Notes: generated by a model from the sequence alone, not told the origin. Shown: positions 36,201-51,200, numbered from the stretch's first letter. The stretch is DNA of 64,000 bases from Gymnogyps californianus (GCF_018139145.2 NC_059475.1:13853437-13917436); one strand, 5' to 3'. Translations and numbers: made by a program.

Positions 36201-39118
36201 TACCTTGCTCAACAACAGTGAGGAATGAGGGTTTTGGCAAAGCCCACTAGGCGCAAATCCTATTGTAACGGAACCAGATTTAATGAGAGCTCCTCATTCC
36301 TCTTAGTCCCAGGTTAACATCCCCCTCTAGTGACCTCAATTTATGCTGGGGAATTTTTTCCTCAGCAGCTTGTTGGCTCACGTCCCTGTATGAGTCTGTT
36401 AAGATGATGGGAATTTGAGTCACCACTTTCCTCCTGGCATGCTTACAGGTTAAAAAAATACCTGGCTGGGAAGAACATGCAGTGAGAGTGAAGTTACACA
36501 ATGTGCTGGCAGCAAAACTGTTCCAAGAAGCTGAACTCTCTGCCTTTCCCCAGCCCCTCCTTCTCACCGTTGTGCAGGAGTTCACTGCACATGAGATCCC
36601 TTTTCGGGCCAATTCCCTGTGGGGCCATGATGCATGTCAGACCATTGTTACGATCCGCGTTAAAAATAACCCTTCCTAAACCAACTCCACTACTAAAGCC
36701 AACAGATTGTATATTTGCACTGTAAGACACTTAGTTCCTTTGGCAACAGTGTTGTGCACAGACAGAGGCAGAAAACTATGTCAGGTGCCACTTTCTCACG
36801 CTTTAAAGAAAACGTATGACTGGCGAGCCACAGAATTGAAGCCATGCAGATTCAACCGTTCCCACGCTGCAGAGTTCTTGAAATCCACGTCACACCTAAA
36901 TACCAGCAGTGGGAGCTCCTGTCTGTTTTTGCAGGAGTCTAAACAAAAAATTCTGGTTATGACGGGAGCTAGTTTTTAAAGACTGACATGAGGTAACCAA
37001 AGGCCTAAGGGCCTTCTCTGTCAAAATCCAAAGCGAGATCACAGATGGGGATGTGAAGTGGTGGGAAACCATCAACTACAGGGGAAAACAAAGCATCCAT
37101 GTGCAAAGCCTAAGTATCACACTGCAGCTCATGACTCAACATTTTGATCATTCATTGAGGGAACTGACTGCTCATTTCTCTCAAACAGAAGGTGTCTTTC
37201 CATTTTATACCATTGCGTGTAAAGGCTTCTTGCAAAAAAATTTGAAAAAAATGACAGAGCCTTGTGTTATTTAAAGATGACATTTGACAGGCTGAGTCCA
37301 TCAACAAAGCACTGTTCAAAGCCAGCAGACTTTTTTCCATAGATATTAAAAAAGATTAGAAAAAAGGCTGGCAATTACTTATTTCCATCTCTTATCTGAA
37401 ATTTCCTTGTCTGTATACTGGGAAGGAGACCTGAAGGCAAATGTGAAGAAGAGAGCATATTTCTTTTATTATTTGAAATTATACAGTCCAAATGGCACAA
37501 CCTCTCCTTACGGCCTGTCCCCTATAGTCAAAAAGGGACTGACAGCTATGAGACAAGCAGATTTGATCTCATTTTCTCATTACATAAACTTTGGTTGTGC
37601 AATGCAAGAGTCTGTAAAGAGTAAAAAGGAGGATCTGAATACACACAGTATAAAACGCAATTACTTCTTCACTTCACTCACATTTCAATACCCTTCTGGT
37701 GAACTACATATAAATTCTATTACTTTGTGTGCCGTTTAGGATAACATTGGACAGAACAATGGCAGAAAGAGTCGTTATTTTTAAAGGTGTTTTACAGTGT
37801 GCTTTCAGTTGCAGCTCTTGGCTTTTGAGATGTTCAGAAGAGAAGAGAAGAGAATGGCTTGTTCTTTGCTTGTGTTTTGAAATGGTATTTGTTTATATAT
37901 TCCAGATAAATCAGAAAAGAAGAAACAAAAAATCCACACTATTTTAAGCTATTCTGTGTCCTGCCAGTGTCTCATTTGTATGCAGCATACACTAGATTTG
38001 CCTAGAAGGATTTAGCTCAGTAGCTGGCACGTTTACATTAGAGAACATACACAGTTGCAATCGATATTAAGCGTTCTTACAATGGGAAATAAATCTGAAC
38101 AGTGGTTGTTGCTGAAAGTTCAAAAAATGCAATCAACAAATTGTAAAATCGCAAAAGGCCAGACAAATTTAATAAAATATTTCCATTTACCTTCCTCAGC
38201 TTTACACAGTCTGTTCAAAATAATAAGATTCTCTGCAGAGAGCCTTTATCCAACTGTTTATATCACTTCATACAAAATATGTGTTTGAATTACCACAGCA
38301 ATACAAGGATATAAATTCCCAACACGCGACATGCCAAATTCAACATAAGTTATGCTTTCTTGGCATCTAGATGTTTTCCTTTTCCTTTTCTGTACTCCAA
38401 ATACATTTTCATTTGAAACAAATAAAAAAGCATGTAGATGTTAAAACATAATGACAGCTTAGAATGCAAGTGACTTGTGCAACATTGTTTTGTGCTTTCT
38501 ACTTCTCCATTTCCTCCTACTGCAATTAAAATTCATCATGCCCTACTACATATACAATAGCAATGCATCAAGTTCAGTCCAGTATAGGTTTTCAGCCTTC
38601 AGACTTGGCTTTATACTACACAAGATCCTTGCACATTCAAAAAAGTGCATCTTCTTTGTCATCTTTCTTTTACGTTGGATGATGTGAAGCTCTGATTAGT
38701 CGATGTAGGAATGCAACCTTGAGGTATGATTGCAGCCTCGGAATAATTCTTAAATGTAAAAAGAAATTTTTCGAGTGTGCACGCCCTTTCTGGATTTAAA
38801 AAAGACACCGTTATAATGGTGCTACTAGAGCCACGGTACAGTATATCATGGCACATCTCCATAACATAATCAAGGACATGAGATAGAACTTCTATTTACA
38901 CAAACCTGATGCCACTTCCAGAAAAATATGACAGAAAAAAAAGGAAAATATTATTTCCTGAATGTCCTGAATTTTTAGAAGATTCCGTTTACTTTCTCTT
39001 CAGCAAGAGTGGTCCTCCACAACTGCATTTTCCCTGACCTGTTTAGTATGGACCGTAAGTGACACCAGCAGGAATATGGCAAACTGCTTCCTTTGAGAGG
39101 ATGCTCACCCATGCCCCT

Positions 39119-39252
39119 TTACTCACAAGCCAGCTTGCTGTCAAAACTTGAAAGGGCAATAGCAAAGGCTTGTAGTGCGCACATTGGGTAGTTGTAGTCC
39201 ATGGTGAACACATCCTCAGCTACGCGGCCAAACTGCATCACTATATAGTCAG
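39119..39252 (-). CDS. TUB: TUB terminal coding exon
   Basis: 134 nt including TAA. With the C left by the previous exon it encodes the last 44 residues, [20 protein letters not shown] through FDSKLACE. This helix-containing end fills the centre of the tubby barrel. The mouse tubby mutation destroys the donor of the intron just before this exon and replaces exactly the last 44 residues. Acceptor TTTCTTGCAG. Confidence 0.98.
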
Positions 39253-42200
39253 CTGCAAGAAAGGTCATAAAAGGTGACAAAGCATTATTTTTGTTTGCAG
39301 CCCTTACTAATAAGTATGCATTCAATATCATCGTCTGGCCCAGTTCAACAAAATACAAAAAACCCACGCGCACTCATCAAACTTCGCAACACTTATTCAT
39401 GCAAGTGGGTGTGCTGATATCGGAGGGAGAAGCAAGGATAGCTTGAGTGAGGAACAGTTGAGTGATAAAGGATTGCAAGACTTGTTACTGTCAAAAAAAT
39501 TACACAGATAAAAAGTGGGTTTTGCAAGCACAGAGAGAAAATTGCTTCTGTGTAGAATGCTCAAACCTCAGACCTAGTGCTGAGTTTCACATGTACCAAG
39601 AACTAATTAATTCTATTCCCACTTAACTTCAGGCAAGTGGACAAGCAAGGATAATGGAGGAAGAGAAGGCATGACTGTGATCTAGACCTAATCATGTCTC
39701 TCTGTTGTATCATAGTCAGAAATGCTTCCTCAACTTTTTTTCCCTTTTGTACTCTTTGTCAGCAAGAGGAAATCTCAGCCTCATTCACAGTTTGAAAAGT
39801 TTAATTGCAGAAGCAGGTGTAATTGTTTCACCTTATAAAATGCAGCAAATGCATACACCAACGTTGCAAATCTAGTGTTGCTCTCGGAGACTGGCACAGA
39901 CACTTTTACCAATTTCCAATATTCTCCTGCAGTCTAAGCATGGCACTGGTGTAGCCCAGTGTGCTCCAGCACCTAGTGACTATGCCTGCCTGAAGCGCCC
40001 ATAAAGTGGTGCAGTATCACTCCACTCGAGCACTTGTCTTTACCCCTGCTCCAACAACTGTACCTAAGCTTAAGAAAAAAGGGGGCTGTACATTGCTGGC
40101 AGAAAGCAGCACGTCGGTAAGGTCCTAGTGATGGTGTGAAAGGCAGTCCTGACATTTTCAGGGTGTTCTGTAGGGCTAACGCTACAAAGATTAGTAATGG
40201 CAAAGTGGATGTGCAGTGGGACCAGTCAGACTGCCACTATCTCCAGCTGGGCAGTGTATGGGGACCAGAGTGAACAAAAACCAAGGAAGGATTGTGTGAT
40301 ACAGGTGCTTGAGCGGACTGATACTGCCCTGCTGTCCTGCTGACTGGAAGTACCACAGCTCTGAGAGCAGAAACAACTCTAAACTGTTGCTCAGTTCACA
40401 AGCTGGGCAGCCAAGGGAGAAAACTAAGATAGCACGTAGCAGAATCCCCTGTTTCAAGCATAAGCATTTAAACACCCAACTTGCATCAATATCACGGCTA
40501 CAAGGCAGAACAGCATTAAGTTGGATCCACATAACTAAATTAAACTTGCTCAGGTAACAGTAAGGGCAGAATCACTGTCAGGCTCTGTATGCAGTACTGT
40601 TTCTACACATTACAGAGAGCGAGCTATACTTACGATCATTATCATGAATAATTTGGAAGTTTTTCACTGAGGCCTGTGTGACTCGACCATGGAAATTTAA
40701 AACATAGGACTGGGTGTCATCATTCCAGACTGGCGTTTTGTTATGCAGCTCAATGACACTCTCTGTATTTTTGTTCTGCCATCTTGCAAGAAGCGTCTCA
40801 TGTTCCTGCACACACCACAGATACACACTTCAGTTTAACACTCTCACAAGGCAAAAAATAAATTCACACGCACAAAAAAACCATTCATAAATCCTAGCCG
40901 AAAGACTAAACTGTCACCCTCAACCCTCTGAACAGCATCATCAAATGAAACAGAGAACTCTGAGTATCTTAATGCTAATGTGTATTCGAGTCCTTTCCAC
41001 AGCTTGGAAAAGGTTGGTTGTATCTTTTGTTATCAAAATACATTATTATTTGTAGTGCTTTTGTGAGTCACAGAACTAGTCACACATCCCATTGTTCTGC
41101 AATTGTTCAAATACTGCGTTTTTTTTAACCTCTAAACCTTCAGAAATGCAAAACAACAACTGTAACTGAAAAAGAATTCAAGTAATTTTTATTGTTGGCT
41201 GATGGCATGACTTACATTTCGTGGTCTGATGGAAACTCTTTCATGGTCCATATTCATTCCTGGTATGATCACACTCATTTTACGAGGTCCTTTAAACCCC
41301 AAGACATTTGTTTCCTAAAAAGGTTTAGAAAAGAGTTCATCATGTTCTGTATTTTTAAAGTTAATTTCTTCAACAGAGAGACACAGTGGCAGCTCAGGGA
41401 ACTTATTTGTTAGTCAACTCAAAAAACATCTTGAAAATCCTACCCTCACTGGCACTGCCAAACATTCTAGCTTTGTCTTAGACGCTCCAACAACAGGAAA
41501 AATGGAAATAGAGAGGTTTCCAAAAACACTCCTAGCATTGCCTGCCAGCAACCTTAATACAATTTAAAAAAAAAAAATCCTTTTGTTAAAAAAGGATATG
41601 AACTAACCAGATTGCTTGGCTACTGCTAGATCCCAAAATAAAGTAGTTGTAATTTAAAAATTATAAAATACAGTCACACATTTTGATGAGAGACAAAATT
41701 AAATATATGGGACCAACTTCATTTATTCCAGAGCCAACACAAAAGCAAACAAGAAGAAGCTGCCAGTAAGAGCATCTGTTAGCAGTGCTGTGGTTTTCAA
41801 AGTCTTCAGATATGTTATGCTTAGAGATGAGCATGGTAAAAACCAAACACATTAGCATGAATGCAAATTTTCGAGCTATGAAGGCAGGGAAAGTAAAGAA
41901 ATAACATGGGCAGCAAAAATAAATCCATGGAAAATACAAGTTCTTCCATTAAACATGATTTGATGCCTTTCTGACCAGCTTTTCACAAAAGCGCTCCAGT
42001 ATTGCACTATCCTCTCAAAACACAACCACTAACATCTAAATAGGCCTAAAGTATTATTTTTATCTGAGGCTTGCTTTCTTTTTCCACAGAAGCAACTAGG
42101 GCCAAGTATTTCAGTAAGTCATCATCTACTTTTGAAAAAGTGAAGGGCAGTATTTTCCAATCCACTCAGTAAAACTTGATTGCTTATTTTAGCATTAACT

Positions 42201-45200
42201 CCAGTAAATGAAACAGTGACACCTCTGAAAGTCCATCTCCTCATGTTTTGTGCTTTTTTTTTTTTTTTTTTCAGTCACATGCATTTTTTCCTCTTTACCT
42301 TTCCCAAGTGAAGGGCTGTGGACACACACTAAGGAATCTCAGGAAGGAAATTCTCATTGGCGCTATTCCCAGCAACATACCACAAGATGCCAAGAACTGG
42401 ACACCCCTGGGCTCCAGCTGGTGTGGCCCTACCACTGGGACATTTAGAAGTGACATATTCAGATGTTTCTGCTTTTATATACTTAAATAAAGTGTCCTGA
42501 TGTTAAGGAACACTAAACTTTTTAAAACATCTCTACTTTTGCAAGTAAAAATCCATGCATCTCAACTCACTGGAAACATCTGAAAATACCCGCCTAAAAT
42601 TGACTCATGGAGAAGTTTTGTCATCCATCAGACCTTTGAAATAACTTTGGTTGTTTCAGCAAACCATCTGGAGATTTTACACAACTCATTAAAGATTTTT
42701 ATGCGTGCAAGAAAAATTCCACTGAGTTATTTTATTGAATATTCTTGAAGCAATCCAGGTATATTAATGTATCTTCATAACTCTGTACATTAACGGGAAG
42801 ATTCTACCTCTTTTCTGAATCGTTTATGTCATGGCCTTTGGCAGAGTAAACCAATGTTATCAGTTCAGCTGGAAGCGTGTACTTGGTTCTGCATCATGGC
42901 AAGACTCAAACTAAAATGATTGCCAGCAGATTTTATAAGCAGGAGAGACTCAGCACAGCAGAGGACAATTTCTAAGAAAAGATTCATGCTTACGTTATTT
43001 TCCACTAACTACTGACAATTTTGGTCTTCTCTGCAATGCCTTACAAGCTTTTCTTCTCATCAAGATGCAGTTATGCTATATACAACTAATTTAAATGCTG
43101 ACTGGTTGAAGACATTGTTCAAGGTAAAATTAACTAATAGCCCTAAATCACTTTCCTCCCAACAAGCAGTATTACCACTCGGAAAAAACAGGACTATATT
43201 CTTTGGATTTACTCAGAAACACTAAAATCAATACTTCTGCCCCATGATAAGGGCATGGTTTCTAGTTGCACATTACATCAATCACCAATTATATCAAACG
43301 TTTTATTGGCAAATGCTATCCTTTTGCTAAAATCAAGGTACAGAACTGAAATTCTACAAACACGGAATATATGAGGAAAACAGTAGGGACAAAAGAGGAG
43401 CTTTAATTAAAAGCAGATCTTTCCAATCTACCTGCATCCAAATAAAATTAATTCCCCTTATCTCCTGTCTCATTCCCTGCTTCTCTTTTATTTCCCGCCT
43501 CCACTATTTTGTGTGTGTAAATTCAAGAGTACAAATGGCATTATTAGGGCAACATAGGCCAAATTCTGATTTCACACCATTTTAATGCCACTGACAGTCT
43601 TGGTTTACATAGGAAGTCAAAATAAGGGTTGTTAGCTGGCAGAGTCTTGTTGACTCAACCAGCATGCCAATGATTTAAATCAGCTAAGGACTTGGCCCAG
43701 CATTGCTTAGAAGCTGCACTCTCTGCCTTAACCCAACCAGCAAGCTGTTCTGTGAGCACGTGTCACAATAAACTGGACTGAAAGAACACAGAGCCTCTCC
43801 GAAGGGTTGCTTTTAAAATCTTACACACTGTCCTAAAATTATGTAAGCATTTCGCTATGGTGGCAATAGCTGCCACGATCAAAGCAGCAAGGTGTATATC
43901 CCAGCAGCTCCCAGGAGATTCATAATTTAATTACCCCAATTTTCTTTCAGCCACTTCCCTTTCTGGACTTGATTCACACAGCTGTGCCTTGTCCTTAGTA
44001 TCTTCTGTAGAAACTATCATTTCATAGAAAGCCCAAACCACAGCAGCCCCTACATTGGAGCACAATGCAAGTGACTGAGGCCTGAGTAGAAACACGTCGT
44101 TTTACTGCTTTACTGAAACCTGAGTCACATCTCAGAATATCAGCTGAGCTCCCTGCCTGCAGAATCTCACGCAAACTGAATTGTGAGATACTATGGATAT
44201 AAAGGAATCCAGCACAGAAAATCCTGGTACAAATGGTAGTTACACCTCACTGCTTCTTGATAGATTTTGCCAAGCGATTCTGAAATCAGCCATTAGGTGC
44301 TGCTGCAGGTTCATTAATATGCTAGCCTGCCATCAGCAGGGAGAGTAAAAATGGTTAACAGCACCTGATAAAGCGCGGTCCTTGCACTAACTTTATTCCT
44401 GTTGCTTGAAACATGCCCTAAGGTTGAGCTCCACAATGAGAGTTCTCACCACATTTACCCCACAGTTAACAATAGATGCATCACCAGCTTCTGCCTGTAT
44501 AAACTAGACCTGCTGAGATGATTCAGCAGGTCAGGCTCAGTAAGTTAGTGGAAGTGGATACAGCTTGCTCTCCAGGTGGGTACTTGATCGGATGAGCTGA
44601 GAGACAGAGAGAGGCATAGTGGTGCTTTCAAAGTATTGTTTATTGTAGTTTTTGCTGCAGGAAAAATCTCAAGGCAGGAATTAAAAGGTTACCTTAGGAC
44701 AAGGGTGTTTCGGGAGTGCTCTTTCTGGCATTCTTTGCTGTGGTTCTGCTGCAGCCAGGAACAATAATCTCACTTCAGCAAACCTGGCTAGTAATGAAAT
44801 ATCATTCCAATTTCCTTTTGTCCTCTGGCCACAGCACACCTGCAAGCCTGCTGCCTTTCTCCATGAGTATCAAAATATCAATGGAACGAGTCATTTTCTT
44901 ATACAAATGTACAAGTTTTAAACTGCTGATCTCAAAATAGACATACAAAAGCAGCTTATCTTAGCCACATTCTCCAAACAGTGGCCATGGTTCTGTTCTT
45001 TCCAACACTCACACTTCTAATTACCTCTGCTGACCGCAACTGAGTTTTTTATTTGGCAATGTTAATGGTTCAAATGCTGTTGTTGTTGACTTAAACAAGC
45101 AATGCCTAAATTTTTCAATATATAACTTTTTAACTGTTTTTTTGTTTTCTCCTTGTATTTCCAGTTTGCACCAGAAGATTAGCTGCCTGGCTCCAGGGAA

Positions 45201-48200
45201 CGCCCTCCTATATAAACCAGTAAAAATACCTTTATTAAACATGTACGTTCTCCTACGTTCCTACTGAAACTTCAGTCAAACTCTAAACTGACATCAAATC
45301 CTGGAATCTCTCGTTAAATCCTGTTAGCTGGATTTTCTGAAATTCTCAGAGAGTTTCAAATCCAACAGGAATGAAGGGATATGCATATGTGTGTGTGTCT
45401 GTCTGTCTGTCTGCAACCGTAGGCTACGTGCCTGAATAACAGCACACGTGAACAAACACTATTTATACTATATTCACAGAAAAACTGCATCCTAAGCAGC
45501 AGGAAAAGAACACGTTAGCAGCTAATACTGCCACCCTTCAGTGCTCTCAGCACTTTGCACAGAAAGGATGGCACTCTGCTTTCCTTTTCATGTGCCGAAA
45601 TCTTCCAGATGCATTGCTCCCCACAACCTGAAGCTGACCTTTCCAGGAACACACTCTGTGCGTACGCAGGGTATATGCTGGGATGGCTGGACCTCGATCT
45701 GACAGATTTCTAGGCATCCTTGATTAGAGCGGGGCAGGAACTTGTCAGAAAAGTGGTTCTTGGGTATTTTTGTCAGAAGTTGTTGATTTGTGAAAACAGA
45801 AGACTTTCTGTAGCAGTGTTACGTACCAGTGTTCTCTGAAGAGTTTCTTGGGCCCAGAGATTTCTGGACAGAAAGAATACTCTCACCAAAACAGTTAGTC
45901 ATCCAGTTATCACAAAACAACAGCAACTGTGTTTCAAGTCTTGATTGTCTGCATTGGCCCTGACAAACGCTATTTACTGTCCTACAACAGGCTGGTTTCT
46001 CTCATTCAACTGAATGTTGGATTTTGCTTGGGGTTCGTTTGGTTTTTTCCCTGGTAAAAAGGAGTTTTAGAGTTTTTATCTCAGTCTCTCAGCTACTGCT
46101 GCAGATCTAGCTGTCCAGCTACCTGTGTTTTGGATCAGAGAGGCCTCCTCCAAAATGCCATTACAAATGATCATACTTTAGTGCAGTAATTCCATGTGCA
46201 CAACTCTTTCCAGTTCAGGAGGCTCCCTCGGATGGTGCGTGCAGTCCGTGAAGCACCCTACCCCTTCCAGAGGGTTACGTAAAAGCTCCAACACCTTCTG
46301 ACCAAAAGTGAGAACTGGGCAACGTGGTTCTGTGCACAACGTTTTTCACCTCTACCTTCCACTGAATTTCCTGGTTTCTCTAGTGAAGATCAGCTGTTTG
46401 ATTACATCAAAGTATGAATGCTGATTTACATAATCATAAGTAAGAAGGAAATTCAGCGTGCTATTTCAGAAACTGAACTGCCCTTTCTTGCGTATTTTGC
46501 CTGTGAGCAGTACTTACATAACAAATAGCAGCTAGCTCCTGACGCAGGATACTCGCCTCCAGGCTTGATGTTGTTTTCATTGGATTTACTCCATTGTCAT
46601 AAACTGTAAACTTAGTTCCCATAAGATTTGATCTATCAAAAAAATGGAAAATCCAATCACCATTTGTCAGTAATGCTGCCCAAGAAACCTATCCTTTACT
46701 GCATTGTAGCCCCAAAGGAAAGACAGATAATACCGAGTACAAACAGTTGTTAATTCTAATCCCAACTAAATGGCAACTCCTGGATTAAAGGCCATAACAA
46801 AAATGTAAAGGTACAGTACAGCGCAGTATACTAAAGGTCCCTTATCATTACACTGGAGACTTCTCATGACATCTTGCAAACTAGTAAATTCAAGAAAGCA
46901 ATAAGGAAACACTCAAGTGGGGTTATTTTGTTTGTTTGCTTGGTTTTTAAAATATGCTTACTCTCTACAAAACTATCTGCTTTCTTACCTGACTACTAAC
47001 TCTATTAGAATACAGAGAGTGATTTTCATAAAGTTATAAATAAGATCAGTCTTTCCTATTTAAATGGAAATCACACCAAGGAGCGCAAAATACAACTTAG
47101 AACATACTAAAACCACATTATCCTCATTCTGTGTCTGCACAGCAATAAATAGCGCATGAAGTTCCAAGATCCACACAGGCAAACGGCAATTAGCAGCACA
47201 GTCCCTTTCCTCAGGCACAGACAATCTAGACATACATTGAGAGGCTCCACGTAGGTATCAACAACAGACTGATGTATGATGGGGTGACAGACAGAAAAGG
47301 AACATGTGGTTCTGAAAGAATTCCATTAGTTGTAAATAACTCTAATTAGGATCTTAGGAAACAGGCAAAACCAAAGGGTTTTCAGATTGTGTAACAGACA
47401 GAACTTCCATGCCAAGGTATTTATATCAATAGGGGCTAGACACAAGCTACTCATGCACTTCTGAAAATCCCACTAAGATAAGTTGTGCTTGTACACCCTT
47501 GAGAATCTGGCCTTTGAGCATGTAAGAGCTTCAGTCCTGCTGACTTTTAATAAAATGTGATCTTTTAAGTACTTGAGACGTTTTGAAAACATGCCTTGGA
47601 TACTGGTGAACTTTAAGACCATTATCATATGATGTAGTCAAGCCTCTAATTAAGAAGTCATAGTGGCTTACAGGCTTCTTAATTTCAAATGAACTTTATC
47701 TTATATAAAGAAATTTCTTAGATGTATCAGTGTTTACCTCAGTTTTCCAATAAAACTCTCTCCACCCCGAGACAGGTCAGTTGGGTCTATGGAGATGAGG
47801 TAATTAGAGGTTTTACTCTTCTTTCGTTTCCGTCCAGCTAACAGAAACACCTAAGCAGTGCAAAAAAACATATTCTAGAATGCCAAAGGGGTTAGCACAC
47901 ACCACTTCCTGCTTTGATATAAGGAAACCATAAGCAATTTTTCTGTCTTCCAGCATCATTAGCAAAGTAACAGAAGGTCTCCTGGGACTCAGCAAAACCA
48001 GATAAAAATCTGGAAAGGGAAAGTAACTTCTCAACCACTCAGTCCATTATTTATGGTTTAAATAATTAAATTCGATCTATTTTGTTAAATGTTTCATTTT
48101 AAGTTGCTCTGGCTCTTCCAGTTGAATTGAAAATAGATGCTTTTCAGGCCACAGAATGCAGAGAGCCGCAACTGCTGACTGTCACATAAAGGTGCCATGC

Positions 48201-51200
48201 ATGGATTATTTAAGGCCAAAGATCAGACATATGAAGAAAGGCAGTAGAACAAAGTAATACTATTGTTTCGCTTTTGGAAAACTGTAGGGCAGATCTCAGT
48301 GAAAGTGAAAATATATTTAAAATATAAGATTATATTTTCTTTGTAAGACTTCTTCAGACTTTTCATAATTTTTTTATATTCAGATGCAACTGGTATGCCA
48401 TTCAAGTTATTTTATGACCTTTTTACCATGCTCCCTTTCCAAGTGGAGGTAATAAGTAGGGTACATCCCTCGGTCCATTCCCTTCTTGTCTCTTGTGATT
48501 CTGCATTTGACAGTGACACCCTGTGGAGCAGGTCTTACGGCAAATTCCTCCAGGTCATCGACATCTATGAGAGGCTCATTTGTGGAAGGACTGGGGGCTG
48601 AGGCCGCTTCCTAAAACAGTAAGCAAAACTCAGGTTTCCTCAACTTTGATTTACGAGGTTGTAAGTACAAGGGAATGACATTTGATAGAACCTGCACTTT
48701 AAAAAAATAAAAACAATGGACATATTGTCTTCCCGTTCTGATTCCTCAGCAGCCTTGAAGGCAGCTTATCAAGCTAAGGATCTCTTCCCATCCAATCGGT
48801 TAAGCTCTTGGCTACCAAAGGCCCAGGGAGCAGTTCTCTGTGCCGCTGATGCTCAGCGTACAGACACATCTGGCAAAGCAGACCGGGGTGGCTGCACAGG
48901 TAGAGTGCTGTAATGTTACAAAGCAAACCCTGGCTCTCACCTTCCCATCTCACCACACTTCCTTTTTCAGAAAGGCCATACCCAAGGACAGTGATGGCCT
49001 TTGATGAAAGGAAGAAACAGGATAGGGAGAGACAGATTAAGCTAGACAGAGATATAACAGAGATGAGAAGTCAGTGCAGTATATAAAAGAGTGGGGCACC
49101 ATCAACTGGTTTAGCAAGAGCTTGTGATTTAGAATATTTGAACAAGCCAAAGTCTTATTTTATGTTTGGATGGTAGCAGCGAGAACAGGGTGGGGAAAAT
49201 GCTCAGAAAAAGGCAATAGAAACAAAAGATCCTTCTGAGCACCTGCAAGAGGTAGAAAGGTAAATATTTACTGTTTACCCTTCCCTTCATTCAAGTTCAG
49301 ACAATATTTGCTATTCTTTTCTCCAAGTCATTATTTTCATTGCTTGCTCCTGTGAACCCGGAGAGCTATCGCAGTAAATCACCTTGGAGATACTCTAGTG
49401 CATATTAAAATCACAACAAGAAAGCCAGGCCTATCCTGACTGCACTCTGAAATCATGCAGCACATAGCAGCCTGCATGCTCCTCCTTCGGTACTCACCCC
49501 TTACCTTATTAGATTTCTTGCTCGTGGCAGAACCAGGCCGGGTGTTACTGTTTAACTGTGAAGAACTGGAGCTGTCTTCATCTTCCTCATCTTCTTCCTC
49601 ATCAAAATTCATGCTGCTTGAAATGCCTGAGGAGAAAGCAGCGCACTTATATGAAATATTAATACATTAGAGCTGTCCATACTTGCTGTAAAACATCACT
49701 TCTTATACTGTTGCACCCTTAGGCTCACAGGTGAGAGAGGGTGTGTGTGAGGGGGGTTCACCGTGTGAGGCAGCATACAAATACGTGGGTGAGACAGTAC
49801 CTGCCCTGAGAAGCCAAAACATTTCAGCAAATGAGAAAGGAAATATCACGGTTTCCATTCCACAGAGAGGATCAAGTTACCCAGTGATACAGGAGCAATA
49901 TCCAGTTAGGAATTAAATTCAGATCTTCTTCATCCAATCAAGTACTTACAACACAAAATCTTAAACCTGAAATTGGAGCTGAGCGGACAACCTATCACAG
50001 CCACTTGGAAACCTTAACAATTAAAATACGAGCCCTTCTACAGCACACTTTTAACTGTTCCTATGTGATCTGATGAAGAGCAGATCTTAGACTGAGAAGA
50101 AACATTCACATCAAGGAAATGTTCTCATGCATATTTCTTTCATCTAAAAAACAGTATCAGCCCAGGCCAAAGGAACTGCCTTACAGCACTTAAAAATTTG
50201 ACTTTACAAGAATTCAAAACCTCAGACATTTCAAAGGGAAACACAACTTGGAACATCAAATAGGACTTAGCAGCAGAAAGCATCAATGGTGGGACATTTG
50301 CCACACCTAGTTTTTCAAGGAGTATCATGCAGATGAAGCCACCCTGTATTCAGGTTCAAATCTAAGCGCCACATATTAGAGACTAACTACACAATATTTT
50401 TTCCTAAAAACAAAAAAAAACCAACAAAAACACTTGGTCCAGAATTTCCACTACTGGTAAGTCCAATGCAGAAGGATAAAAGAAATGCAAAGATTTTGAG
50501 AGCCAAGCAGCATGGGCATAATTAACTTTTTCCTTCTGTACTTACCAGGAACATGATCCAGGGCGACAAGACTGGATTGGGAGGTGGAAGAGGACCAGGA
50601 TGTATTTGCATGGGGATCTGGGAAAGGAAAAAATCCATGGGCTTGATTCTGCAAACCCTTAATTGAGTGAACAAGCCTAACTTGCCAACAGGACGCTGCA
50701 CAGGGCTAAAGGCTTACTGGATGAGGCCATAATGCTGCTGCCTGAATTCTCAATTATGGACATTTTATCTTTCTGCACAATCAGATTCACCTTCTACCTG
50801 CTTATACCTGCTGTCACCTCCTTTTTGAGTACTTTGAATAAAGTCAAAAAGGATCACAGAGCTGAAGCTTCAGAAAACATCATCCATGCTAAACAGTTGT
50901 GCCACAAACCCTTCTGTGCACGACGTGCCCTGCATGGTAGGTTTTTGGCCTACTTTTGAATTCTAACACACAAAAAAATAAAACTGATCAACACAAGTGA
51001 TATACATAGATTCTACACAAATATTCATTCAGTAACATTGAAAAAGTATTCAGACTCATATTCAGATGGCCTAAATTCTACCTAAATCCCTGTGCCTAGT
51101 GTGTCCTCATCATCTTTCTCAGGCTCTCTAAAGTGTTCTTCCAGGACTTCCAGGGATACGCACAGAGACTTGCAAGTAGCTTAGTCTTTTGGAATATGAG

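Larger units (their letters stand above)
23753..39118. other. Intergenic DNA between RIC3/CR1 and TUB, including TUB 3'UTR
   Basis: About 15 kb of AT-rich DNA with no gene I can support on either strand. It must include the TUB 3'UTR at its right end (downwards from 39118), whose length cannot be read from sequence alone. Minus-strand AATAAA sites occur at 37465-37470, 35931-35936, 30497-30502 and 25227-25232. Recognisable items are the palindrome at 24333, the minus-strand poly(A) signal at 25227, the hairpin at 32343, the MIR at 33081 and short simple repeats. Confidence 0.6.

Noticed and set aside
37407..37739. Plus-strand 110-aa ORF in the intergenic/TUB 3' region
   Set aside because: No domain, no promoter or splice support, ordinary AT-rich composition.
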